Shown: positions 7,517 to 14,783, counted from the stretch's first letter. The stretch: 64,000 bases of DNA from Streptomyces sp. NBC_00078 (GCF_026343335.1 NZ_JAPELX010000001.1:5456001-5520000), one strand, 5' to 3'. Notes: generated by a model from the letters alone, not told the origin. Translations and numbers: made by a program.

Positions 7517-8251
7517 TTGAGTACGGGGCTGTTGGTCGCCGTCGCCGCGCTGTGGGGTGCGGCGACGGGGGCGCTGCTGCCGCGCGCCGTGTACCGCTTC
7601 TCCGTACCGTCCGGGGAGGACTGGCGGGACCAGTGCCCCGGCGAGCATCCCCTCGGCCGGTGGATCGGGCGGGCCAGGTGCGAGCGGTGCGGGCCCACCG
7701 AACCGTCCTACGGCCCCGGCGTCGCCGCCCCGGCGATCGCCACCGCCCTCGTCTGCGCCGCCCTCGCCGCCGCCACCGGTACCCGGCCCGAGCTGGGCGT
7801 CTGGCTGCTGCTCGCGCCCGTCGGCGTGCTGCTCGCGGTGGTCGACTTCCGGGTGAAGCGGCTGCCCGACGTCCTGACGCTGCCGCTCGCGGGCGCCGCG
7901 CCGGCGCTCCTCGGGGCGGCGGCACTCGTACCGGAGCACGCCGGTGACTGGCTCACCGCGCTGTACGGCGGCCTCGCGCTCGGCGGCGCCTTCTTCGTGC
8001 TGTTCCTCATCAACCCCGGCGGCATGGGCTTCGGCGACGTCAAACTGGCGCTGGGCCTGGGCGCCGCGCTCGGGTGGTACGGCTGGCCGACGGTCATGCT
8101 GGGCACCTTCGCCGCGTTCCTGCTCGGGGCGCTCTACGGGGGCGCGCTCGTTGTCGTACGGCGGGCCGGGCGCAAGACGGCCATCGCGTTCGGGCCGTTC
8201 CTGATCACCGGAGCGTTCGTCGGGCTCCTGATCGGCGCGTACGCGGCCTGA
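7517..8251 (+). CDS. Prepilin peptidase, A24 family (TadV/PilD-like)
   Basis: 244 residues from a TTG at 7517. A polytopic membrane aspartic protease of the type that cleaves leaders of type IV/Tad prepilins. Both expected Asp motifs are present: the first Asp in VVDFRVKRLPD (D110) and the GxGD motif in GMGFGDVKLA (D174). About six hydrophobic helices. The N-terminal part has two isolated Cys pairs (CPGEHPLG, CERCG), a vestige of the zinc-binding loop of bifunctional PilD, but no methyltransferase domain. It lies 55 bp after the LysM/BTAD gene and is probably co-transcribed with it. The last codons form the first unit of a 25-bp repeat tract. Confidence 0.85.
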   Translation: MSTGLLVAVAALWGAATGALLPRAVYRFSVPSGEDWRDQCPGEHPLGRWIGRARCERCGPTEPSYGPGVAAPAIATALVCAALAAATGTRPELGVWLLLAPVGVLLAVVDFRVKRLPDVLTLPLAGAAPALLGAAALVPEHAGDWLTALYGGLALGGAFFVLFLINPGGMGFGDVKLALGLGAALGWYGWPTVMLGTFAAFLLGALYGGALVVVRRAGRKTAIAFGPFLITGAFVGLLIGAYAA

Positions 8252-8335
8252 CCGCGGCGGGCGCATACGGGACCTGATGTCCTTGTCGCATACGTGACCT
8301 GATGTCCCCGGCGCGTACGCGGCCTGACGTCGGCG
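8235..8335. repeat. Four imperfect 25-26 bp tandem repeats
   Basis: Units start at 8235, 8261, 8286 and 8311, with the pattern GCGYRTACGNGRCCTGAYGTC followed by a G/C-rich tail. The first unit is the end of the prepilin peptidase gene, including its stop. The tract ends about 65 bp before mqnC. Confidence 0.85.
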
Positions 8336-8399
8336 GTGCGAAACGGCTGGCGTAGGCTGGTCCGGTCTGTCCACAACCCTTGACGAAAGGGACGCCCCG

Positions 8400-9599
8400 G
8401 TGACCGAGAAGGCCGATCTTCAGTCCGTCCTCGACCGTGCCGCGGCCGGCGGACGGATCACCCCGGAAGAGGCCCTCGACCTCTACCGCGACGCCCCGCT
8501 GCACGCGCTCGGCGCCGCCGCGGACGCCGTACGCCGCCGCAGGTACGCGGGCACCGAGCACATCGCGACGTACATCATCGAGCGCAACATCAACTACACG
8601 AACGTGTGCGTCACGGCGTGCAAGTTCTGCGCCTTCTACGCCGCCCCGAAGGACACGGCGAAGGGCTGGACGCGCGACCTCGACGACATCCTGCGGCGCT
8701 GCGCGGAGACCGTCGAGCTGGGCGGCACCCAGATCATGTTCCAGGGCGGACACCACCCGGACTACGGCGTCGAGTACTACGAGAAGCACTTCGCCGCCAT
8801 CAAGCAGGCCTTCCCGCAGCTCGTCATCCACAGCCTGGGGGCGAGCGAGGTCGAGCACATGGCGCGGATCTCGAAGGTGTCGGTCGAGGAGGCCATCACC
8901 CGCATCCACGCCGCCGGCCTCGACTCCTTCGCGGGTGCCGGTGCCGAGCTGCTCCCCGAGCGGCCCCGCAAGGCCATCGCGCCCCTCAAGGAGAGCGGCG
9001 AGCGCTGGCTGGAGATCATGGAGACCGCCCACCGGCTGGGCGTGGAGTCGACGTCGACCATGCTCATGGGCACCGGCGAGACCAACGCCGAGCGCATCGA
9101 GCACCTGCGGATGATCCGCGACGTACAGGACCGGACGGGCGGCTTCCGCGCCTTCATCCCGTACACCTACCAGCCGGAGAACAACCACCTGAAGGGCCGT
9201 ACGCAGGCCACGCTCTTCGAGTACCTGCGGATGATCGCGATCGCGCGGCTGTTCATGGACAACATCCAGCACATCCAGGGCTCCTGGCTGACGACCGGCA
9301 AGGAGGTCGGCCAGCTGTCGCTGCACTACGGCGCCGACGACCTCGGCTCGATCATGCTGGAGGAGAACGTCGTCTCGTCCGCCGGTGCAAAGCACCGCTC
9401 CAACCGGCTTGAGATCATCGACCTGATCAGGAAGGCCGGCCGGGTCCCCGCCCAGCGGGCCACGACGTACGAGCACATCGTCGTCCACGACGACCCGGCG
9501 AACGATCCCGTCGACGAGCGGGTCATGTCCCACATCTCGTCCACGGCGATCGAGGGCGGCACCGCACATCCCGAGCTGAAGCTCCTCACCTCCAACTGA
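8400..9599 (+). CDS. mqnC: Cyclic dehypoxanthinyl futalosine synthase (MqnC)
   Basis: 399 residues, GTG start with a GAAAGGGACG ribosome site. A radical-SAM enzyme of the futalosine route to menaquinone: it closes dehypoxanthine futalosine to the spiro compound cyclic DHFL. The cluster motif CxxxCxxC is at residues 70, 74 and 77 (NVCVTACKFCAFY). Further family signatures follow: GGTQIMFQGGHHP, ESTSTMLMGTGE, PYTYQPENN and GADDLGSIMLEENV. Full length for the family. Streptomyces make menaquinone only by this route, so the gene is expected to be essential. menG and the side-chain genes lie downstream beyond the two insertion elements. Confidence 0.96.
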   Translation: MTEKADLQSVLDRAAAGGRITPEEALDLYRDAPLHALGAAADAVRRRRYAGTEHIATYIIERNINYTNVCVTACKFCAFYAAPKDTAKGWTRDLDDILRRCAETVELGGTQIMFQGGHHPDYGVEYYEKHFAAIKQAFPQLVIHSLGASEVEHMARISKVSVEEAITRIHAAGLDSFAGAGAELLPERPRKAIAPLKESGERWLEIMETAHRLGVESTSTMLMGTGETNAERIEHLRMIRDVQDRTGGFRAFIPYTYQPENNHLKGRTQATLFEYLRMIAIARLFMDNIQHIQGSWLTTGKEVGQLSLHYGADDLGSIMLEENVVSSAGAKHRSNRLEIIDLIRKAGRVPAQRATTYEHIVVHDDPANDPVDERVMSHISSTAIEGGTAHPELKLLTSN

Positions 9600-9615
9600 C
9601 CTGGACCGAAGCGAG

Positions 9616-10062
9616 TTGGAGACCATTCACGCCGCTGACGAGGTGCGGTGCACCTGGGATGCGGAGCCGATCGAGCACGGTGCCGTCGTGGTGGGCCGGG
9701 ACCGGATCGGTGCCGTGGGCACGTTCGAGGAACTGCGCGAGCGGTTTCCGGGCGCCCGGGTGCGCAGATGGCCCGGCGTGCTCGGGCCCGCCCGCATCCA
9801 CGAAGGGCCGCTGCCCGACGCCCCGTCCCCGCGCGAACGCATCCACGCCGTGCTCAAGCTCGGTGCGGTGGCCGTCCTCGAGGACTACGTGGACTCGCCC
9901 GAACTCCGGGCCGCAGCCGAGCGGAACGACGTGATCGTCCTCCCGCGCACCCAGCGGACGGCGATCAGGCAGACGGGCCGCGCCGACCTCGCCGTACTCG
10001 ACGAAAACGGCGCATGCATCGCGACGGTGTGCGCCGGGCGCCTGGTGCACCGAAGGCGCTAG
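9616..10062 (+). CDS. Imidazolonepropionase-like protein lacking the catalytic barrel
   Basis: 148 residues from a TTG at 9616, 16 bp after mqnC and probably co-transcribed with it. The start (EHGAVVVGRDRIGAVGTFEELRERF) and end (GRADLAVLDENGACIATVCAGRLVHRRR) match the two halves of the beta-sandwich 'composite domain' of metal-dependent amidohydrolases. The TIM barrel and its HxH metal motif that should lie between them are missing. The middle (LGAVAVLEDYVDSPELRAAAERNDVIVLPRTQ) looks folded rather than like a scar. It is therefore probably not an enzyme in its own right. Its stop codon TAG is the insertion site of the first IS630 element and remains intact. Confidence 0.7.
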   Translation: METIHAADEVRCTWDAEPIEHGAVVVGRDRIGAVGTFEELRERFPGARVRRWPGVLGPARIHEGPLPDAPSPRERIHAVLKLGAVAVLEDYVDSPELRAAAERNDVIVLPRTQRTAIRQTGRADLAVLDENGACIATVCAGRLVHRRR

Positions 10063-10091
10063 TGCTCTGACCACATTGGTTCGCCGGGTTG
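10062..10091 (+). repeat. Left terminal inverted repeat of element A
   Basis: Begins GTGCTCTGACCACAT and ends TTCGCCGGGTTG. It matches the reverse complement of 11998-12027 with four mismatches, clustered in the middle. Confidence 0.9.
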
Positions 10092-10115
10092 GTGGTCGGG
10101 GCGGTTGGATGTGCG

Positions 10116-11267
10116 GTGACGTCCGATCCGAGTGCTGGGGGTGCGGTGGCTGAGCCTGTCCGCGTGCGCAGGTTGACCGACCAGGAGGGGCAGAAGCTGC
10201 AGCAGATCGTGCGCCGGGGCAGCACCAGTTCGGTGCGCTTCCGACGCGCGATGATGCTACTGGCGTCGGCTGGCGGGAACCGGGTCCCGGTGATCGCCCA
10301 GCTGGTGCAGGCCGACGAGGACACAGTCCGGGATGTGATCCACCGGTTCAACGAGATCGGCCTGGCCTGTCTGGACCCTCGGTGGGCGGGAGGCCGTCCC
10401 CGCCTGCTCAGTCCTGACGACGAGGACTTCGTCGTCCAGACGGCCACCACCCGCCCGACCAAGCTCGGCCAGCCCTTCACCCGCTGGTCCATCCGCAAAC
10501 TCGCCGCCTACCTGCGGAAAGTCCATGGGCGGGTCATCCGCATCGGTCGCGAGGCATTACGCCGTCTGCTCGCCCGCCGCGGCATCACCTTCCAGCGCAC
10601 CAAGACGTGGAAGGAGTCCCCGGACCCCGACCGCGAGGCAAAGCTGGACCGGATCGAGGAGGTCCTGGACCGCTTCCCGGACCGGGTCTTCGCGTTCGAC
10701 GAGTTCGGCCCGCTCGGAATCCGCCCCACCGGCGGTGCGTGCTGGGCTCCCGCCAGTCATCCCGAGCGGCACCCGGCGACCTACCACCGCACCCACGGCG
10801 TCAGGTACTTCCACGGCTGCTATTCGGTCGGCGACGACACGCTCTGGGGCGTCAACCGCCGGAAGAAGGGGGCCGCGAACACCCTGGCCGCGCTCAGGTC
10901 GATCCGGGCCGCCCGCCCGGACGGCGCCCCGATCTACGTCATCCTGGACAACCTGTCCGCCCACAAGGGCGAGACGATCCGCCGCTGGGCGAAGAAGAAC
11001 CGCGTCGAGCTGTGCTTCACGCCGACATACGCGTCCTGGGCCAACCCGATCGAGGCGCACTTCGGACCGTTGCGGCAGTTCACCGTCGCGAACTCCAACC
11101 ACCGCAACCACACCGTGCAGACCCGGGCCCTGCACGCCTATCTGCGCTGGCGCAACGCGAATGCCCGTCACCCCGACGTGCTGGCAGCCCAGCGCCGCGA
11201 GCGCGCTCGCATCCGCAGCGAGAAGGGCATCCGTTGGGGCGGACGTCCCCTCGCCGATGCCGCTTGA
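10116..11267 (+). CDS. IS630-family transposase (element A)
   Basis: About 384 residues from the GTG at 10116; the frame is open back to a TTG at 10089 inside the terminal repeat, and a GTG at 10146 is also possible. N-terminal helix-turn-helix region (VPVIAQLVQADEDTVRDVIHRF, a winged-helix pair), then the DDE catalytic domain: Asp in VFAFDEFGPLG, Asp in YVILDNLSAHKG, Glu in SWANPIEAHFGPL. Full length with no frame disruption, so the element may still be active. The stop lies 28 bp before the convergent end of the passenger gene. Confidence 0.92.
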   Translation: MTSDPSAGGAVAEPVRVRRLTDQEGQKLQQIVRRGSTSSVRFRRAMMLLASAGGNRVPVIAQLVQADEDTVRDVIHRFNEIGLACLDPRWAGGRPRLLSPDDEDFVVQTATTRPTKLGQPFTRWSIRKLAAYLRKVHGRVIRIGREALRRLLARRGITFQRTKTWKESPDPDREAKLDRIEEVLDRFPDRVFAFDEFGPLGIRPTGGACWAPASHPERHPATYHRTHGVRYFHGCYSVGDDTLWGVNRRKKGAANTLAALRSIRAARPDGAPIYVILDNLSAHKGETIRRWAKKNRVELCFTPTYASWANPIEAHFGPLRQFTVANSNHRNHTVQTRALHAYLRWRNANARHPDVLAAQRRERARIRSEKGIRWGGRPLADAA

Positions 11268-11295
11268 CCGGCCGGATATCTTTCCCGGCCGAGTC

Positions 11296-12000
11296 CTAGC
11301 AGTAGCCGTCCACGCTGGCGCCGACTGGAGCGAGGTTGGGCCAGGGACGCCCTGCTCTGTCGGAGGCAGCGGACCGTAGGAGGTCAAGAAGAGTGCACCC
11401 TGGGTAGCCCCGGAAGCTCGCGTAGGTGCCCCGGTAGTAGCAGTTCCAGTAGCTCACGACCCGCCGTTGCGTGCGTGCGAAGAAGGCCGGGTTGTCCACG
11501 ATGAACTGCCCGTAAGCGAGGTGGCCGCAGGTGCCGGGCGTGGCGAGGCCACGGAGCTCATCGCAGATGACCACCAGGATTTCCAAGACGTACTCGCCAA
11601 CCAGCTGCACGACGAAGGGGACGACCCATGGGTCCGTGGAACCAACGACCTTCTCCAGATGACGCTGTCTGACCACCCCGTCGCAGTGCCTTGAGTACAG
11701 ACAGTGCAGAAGCTGCCGTTGGCGCGACGAAAGCGACGCCACCGCGTCAGTTGGCGGCTCGCCGTTGTAGAGGCGGCCGGGGATCAAAACCTGCTGGCCC
11801 TCTACAGCGACCGAGAACGAGGCATGCGGCGGGAACCGAGAATCAGGCATCACCGCCAGGACTGCCTCGGCATCGCTTGCAAGCTCGGCTGGGAACGCCG
11901 TGACCAACGGATTGCTGCTGTCGGAAAGCGGCTGCACGAGCCGAGCATAGGCGGATGCCACGGCCAGGTAGCCGGCATCAATGGCCACACACCCGCTCAA
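11296..12000 (-). CDS. Passenger protein of element A, function unknown
   Basis: 234 residues from a TTG at 12000 (or 230 from a GTG four codons in), running towards the transposase. No signal peptide or clear membrane segment. Features: a helical middle (ASLSSRQRQLLHCLYSRHCDGVVRQRHLEKVV), then GHLAYGQFIVDNPAFFARTQRRVVSYWNCYYR with clustered aromatic residues, and GTYASFRGYPGCTLLDLLRSAAS. It looks like a genuine coding sequence: composition and predicted helices are regular, there is no stop, and it fills the element to its tip. I recognise no family. It lies wholly between the inverted repeats, so it should move with the transposase. Confidence 0.65.
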   Translation of the reverse strand: MSGCVAIDAGYLAVASAYARLVQPLSDSSNPLVTAFPAELASDAEAVLAVMPDSRFPPHASFSVAVEGQQVLIPGRLYNGEPPTDAVASLSSRQRQLLHCLYSRHCDGVVRQRHLEKVVGSTDPWVVPFVVQLVGEYVLEILVVICDELRGLATPGTCGHLAYGQFIVDNPAFFARTQRRVVSYWNCYYRGTYASFRGYPGCTLLDLLRSAASDRAGRPWPNLAPVGASVDGYC

Positions 12001-12027
12001 CCCGGCGAAGGTATGCGGTCAGAGCAC
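11998..12027 (-). repeat. Right terminal inverted repeat of element A
   Basis: The reverse complement begins GTGCTCTGACCGCAT and ends TTCGCCGGGTTG, pairing with 10062-10091. The TTG at its inner end is the first possible start of the passenger gene. Confidence 0.9.
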
Positions 12028-12032
12028 TAGTA

Positions 12033-13283
12033 GACTGTCGCGACTAAGTGTCGTGCTGGTTGGTGGAGTTGGGGTCGGGCGAGCTTCGCTTGTCGCTTCC
12101 GTTCGACTGGGCAGGGGTGCCGTGTCCTCGCAGAAGAAGTATCCGGTCGCGTTGAGCGCCGAAGATCGTCGGGCGTTGGAGCGTGTGACGACGACGGGGG
12201 TCCGCAGCGCGTCGATGATCAGGCGGGCGCGGGTACTGCTCGCGCTGGACACCTCGGTCGGTGAGGTCGATCCGCGGGCGGTGATCGCGGACCGGGTCGG
12301 GGTCTCGTGCGATTCGGTCCGCCTGATCTCGAAGCGCTACGCGGAGACCGGCGGCGATGTGTGGGCCACGGTCGGCCGGAAGGAACGCGCACTCCCGCCG
12401 GTGCCCTCTGTGGTGACCGGCGAGGTCGAGGCGAGGCTGATCGCGCTGGCCTGCTCGACGCCGCCCAAAGGACACGCCAGGTGGTCGCTGCGCCTGCTGG
12501 AGAAGCACGTCGCGCTGGTCGAGGACATCCCGGATCTGGACCACTCCACCATCGGCCGGGTGTTAAAAAACGGAACTGCGTCCTCATGTGAAGAAGTGCT
12601 GGACCATTCCGCCGGCTGCGAATGCGGCCTTCGCCGCGGCGATGGAGGACGTCCTGGCGGTCTACCACCGACCCTTCGATCCGGCGCGCCCGGTGGTGTG
12701 CATGGACGAGAAGCCGTACCAGCTCCTCGGCCACGTCCGCGATCCGCTTCCCGCGCAGCCGGGCCGTGACCGGCGTGAGGACAACGAGTACGTCCGCTCG
12801 GGGACCTGCTCGATCTTCTGCTGGGTCGAGCCGCTGCGCGGATGGCGGCGCGTCGACGCCCGGCCCCGCCGGACCAGGGTCGACTGGGCGCACCAGGTCG
12901 AGCACCTGCTGACCGTGGACTATCCCGACGCCGCCACGGTCGTGCTGGTGATGGACAACCTCAACACCCACACCACCGCCTCGCTCTACGAAGCGTTCGA
13001 CCCGGCAAAGGCCTTCGCGCTGGCCCAGCGCCTGGAGATCCACCACACCCCCAAACACGGGTCCTGGCTCAACATCGCCGAGATCGAGCTCTCCGCGCTC
13101 ACCCGCCAGTGCCTGGACCGCCGCATCGACGACCTCGCCGTGCTCAACGCCGAACTCGCCGCCTGGCAGCAGCACACCAACAGCAACCAGCGCCAAGTCG
13201 ACTGGCACTTCACCACCGACGACGCACGCGTGAAACTACGCCACCTCTACCCAACCACATAGCGAAATTAAGTCGCGACAGTC
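12033..13283. mobile_element. IS630-family element B (1251 bp)
   Basis: Flanked by TA at 12031-12032 and 13284-13285. The ends share GACTGTCGCGACT exactly and then diverge (AAGTGTCG on the left, TAATTTCG on the right). It carries one transposase interrupted by a frame change at a run of six A. It begins only 5 bp after element A ends. Removing both elements, with one TA each, restores a continuous sequence CGCTAGTACTAGTCGTATGG. Confidence 0.9.
12122..13262 (+). CDS. IS630-family transposase in two frames (element B)
   Basis: The first frame starts at a GTG at 12122 (SSQKKYPVALSAEDRR) and holds the helix-turn-helix region; in frame it would run on to a stop at 12767-12769. The second frame (from a GTG at 12588 to 13262) holds the DDE triad: Asp in VVCMDEKPYQ, Asp in VLVMDNLNTHT, Glu in SWLNIAEIELS. 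The switch lies at 12565-12570, a run of six A after TT in otherwise GC-rich DNA. Losing one A, or a +1 shift, would join ...STIGRVLK to TELRPHVKKCW, which is the continuity expected of the family. Either programmed slippage or a disabling mutation; the homopolymer makes slippage plausible. Confidence 0.8.
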
Positions 13284-13306
13284 TACTAGTCGTATGGACC
13301 CGGAGG

Positions 13307-13390
13307 GGTTACCTCCCGCCGGAGAGCCAGTGGTTCATGTTCGGCATCGGCTGGATCCTGATCGCGGTGTTCACCCTGTTGTGCGGATGA
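13307..13390 (+). other. Possible small membrane protein, 5' end at the IS junction
   Basis: An open frame ending in TGA at 13388 encodes WTRRGYLPPESQWFM followed by one hydrophobic helix (FGIGWILIAVFTLLCG). The protein-like sequence (basic, PP, aromatic, then a transmembrane helix) suggests a real small membrane protein. No ATG, GTG or TTG start exists between the IS junction and the coding part in this frame except the internal ATG at about residue 15. The two insertions may have separated it from its start or promoter. Confidence 0.35.
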
Positions 13391-13458
13391 GTGGACGACG
13401 TGGCCGCGAAGAAGAAGCCCAGACTGCTTCCGTGAGGGCGGACTGCAACAATGGCGGC

Positions 13459-14154
13459 GTGACCCGCGCTTCCCTGAACAAGCAGCCGCACGAAGTCGCC
13501 TCGATGTTCGACGACGTGGCGGAACGGTACGACCTGACGAACGACGTGCTGTCGCTCGGCCAGGACCGGGTGTGGCGCAAGGAGGTAGCCCGGGCGGTCG
13601 ACGCCCGGCCCGCGCAGAAGGTCCTGGACCTGGCGGCGGGTACGGCGACCTCCTCGCTGCCGTTCGCGCGCACGGGCGCGTACGTCGTCCCCTGCGACTT
13701 CTCCATCGGCATGCTCCAGGTCGGCAAGAAGAAGCACCCCTGGCTGCCGCTGACCGCGGGCGACGCGACGAAGCTGCCGTTCGGGGACGACGTCTTCGAC
13801 GCCGTCACGATCTCCTTCGGACTGCGCAACGTGCAGGACTTCGACGCCGCCCTGCGCGAGATGTACCGGGTGACCAAGCCGGGCGGACGAGTGGTGATCT
13901 GCGAGTTCTCGCACCCGACCTGGGCGCCGTTTCGCACGGTCTACACCGAGTACCTGATGCGGGCCCTGCCGCCGGTCGCGCGCGCGGTCTCCTCCAACCC
14001 CGACGCCTACGTCTACCTCGCCGAGTCGATCCGTGCCTGGCCCGACCAGCCCGCGCTCGCCGACCACCTGCAGAAGGCCGGCTGGTCGAAGGTGGCGTGG
14101 CGCAACCTCACGGGCGGGGTGGTGGCCCTGCACCGCGGGTTCAAGGAGGCCTGA
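13459..14154 (+). CDS. menG: Demethylmenaquinone methyltransferase (MenG/UbiE)
   Basis: 231 residues from a GTG at 13459, chosen because TRASLNKQPHEVASMFDDVAERYD is the usual family start. A longer in-frame ATG at 13387 would add unlikely low-complexity residues. SAM-dependent C-methylation of demethylmenaquinone, the last head-group step shared by the classical and futalosine routes. Motif I is VLDLAAGTATSSLPFA; later signatures are LPFGDDVFDAVTISFGLRNVQD and EMYRVTKPGGRVVICEFS. Soluble, acting at the membrane surface. It lies downstream of mqnC beyond the insertion elements and was probably in the same neighbourhood before insertion. Confidence 0.94.
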   Translation: MTRASLNKQPHEVASMFDDVAERYDLTNDVLSLGQDRVWRKEVARAVDARPAQKVLDLAAGTATSSLPFARTGAYVVPCDFSIGMLQVGKKKHPWLPLTAGDATKLPFGDDVFDAVTISFGLRNVQDFDAALREMYRVTKPGGRVVICEFSHPTWAPFRTVYTEYLMRALPPVARAVSSNPDAYVYLAESIRAWPDQPALADHLQKAGWSKVAWRNLTGGVVALHRGFKEA

Positions 14155-14158
14155 CCCT

Positions 14159-14281
14159 CGCACGGGCCGCCCTGAGCCTTGCCCGGTCGGCCTGGCCTCC
14201 GCACGTGTCGCCCTGAGCCTTGCCGGGTTCGGCCGACCCCCGCGCGGGGCGCCCTGAACTCCGCACGGGGTGACCCAGCAC
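14159..14281. repeat. Three 41-bp imperfect tandem repeats after menG
   Basis: Units begin at 14159, 14200 and 14241, with the pattern CGCACGGGYCGCCCTGARCCTTGCCSGG followed by GGCCT/GGCCG. Partial units begin at 14262 and 14299. The spacing of the first three is exactly 41 bp. Non-coding, between menG and the PASTA gene. Confidence 0.8.
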
Positions 14282-14326
14282 CGCGGTCCCCTGCACCTCG
14301 CACGGGTCCAGGAGAGCCGCAGTGGG

Positions 14327-14686
14327 TCAGGGAACGCGGAATCCGACGACGGCGTACGGGTCCTCGGGCTCGTCGAGTTCGCGCTGCATCCCGCCGCTGG
14401 GCGGACGCGGCAGGCGCGGTTCGCGCACACCGGCGCCGCCCCCGCCCTCACCCTCGCCGAAGTCGAACCACACGTAGACCATCGAGTCCCGCGGCACTTC
14501 GGCATTCGGCTGCGGGTACTGCCGTACGACGTACTCGACGACGGTCTGGTGGAAGTCGGGCCGGTCCGGCGCGTTGATGAACAGGCCGGTCGACTCGGCC
14601 GTCTTGCGCGCGTCCATGGCCATCAGTCCGACAAGTCGCGGTACGCGCACGTCGGGTGTCTTGGGCGGTACGTGCACAGATGTCAC
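14327..14686 (-). CDS. PASTA-domain protein
   Basis: 119 residues from a GTG at 14686. One PASTA domain spans about residues 12-76 (VRVPRLVGLMAMDARKTAES, VVRQYPQPNAEVPRDSMVYVWF): the usual start V-P-x-L-V-G, the paired helix and the final beta strand. PASTA domains bind muropeptides or beta-lactams when extracellular, but this protein has no signal peptide or membrane anchor. It ends in a Gly/Pro/Arg-rich tail. A stand-alone cytoplasmic PASTA protein is unusual; an undetected partner or a shortened ancestor is possible. Confidence 0.8.
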   Translation of the reverse strand: MTSVHVPPKTPDVRVPRLVGLMAMDARKTAESTGLFINAPDRPDFHQTVVEYVVRQYPQPNAEVPRDSMVYVWFDFGEGEGGGGAGVREPRLPRPPSGGMQRELDEPEDPYAVVGFRVP

Positions 14687-14783
14687 CCCCAGCGGTATCT
14701 GAAGGGTAACTCCGGCCCGGCATCACCCGGAAGTATCGTGTGTCTTTCTGTAACAGTCGACTACGTTGAGTAGTCATCGACCG

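Larger units (their letters stand above)
10062..12027. mobile_element. IS630-family element A with passenger gene (1966 bp)
   Basis: Bounded by 30-bp inverted repeats beginning GTGCTCTGACC, with 26 of 30 positions identical by eye, and flanked by TA at 10060-10061 and 12028-12029. This is the TA duplication expected of IS630 elements, within a CTAG-type target. A single-ORF member is normally about 1.1-1.2 kb; this copy is nearly 2 kb because it also carries a 234-codon gene on the opposite strand. Both reading frames can start at TTG codons placed symmetrically, 27 bp from each end. Confidence 0.9.

Noticed and set aside
8205..9626. 473-codon open frame antisense to mqnC
   Set aside because: Long antisense frames are expected in high-GC genes; the sequence is low in aromatic residues, has no family match by eye, and lies opposite a clear enzyme. 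The same applies to the long antisense frames over nuoL-N, recQ and the 4516 gene.
12564..12591. Classical -1 frameshift at A AAA AAC in element B
   Set aside because: The heptamer is present in the zero frame, but the -1 frame hits TGA at 12589-12591 before the DDE domain. Only a +1 shift or loss of one A joins the two halves.
10062..13285. Composite transposon formed by the two IS630 elements
   Set aside because: The elements have different terminal repeats and different transposases and lie 5 bp apart with nothing between them; two independent insertions explain the structure.
13294..13458. Longer start for menG
   Set aside because: The frame is open upstream, but the added residues (SGRRGREEEAQTAS) are low complexity and the family begins at the GTG at 13459.
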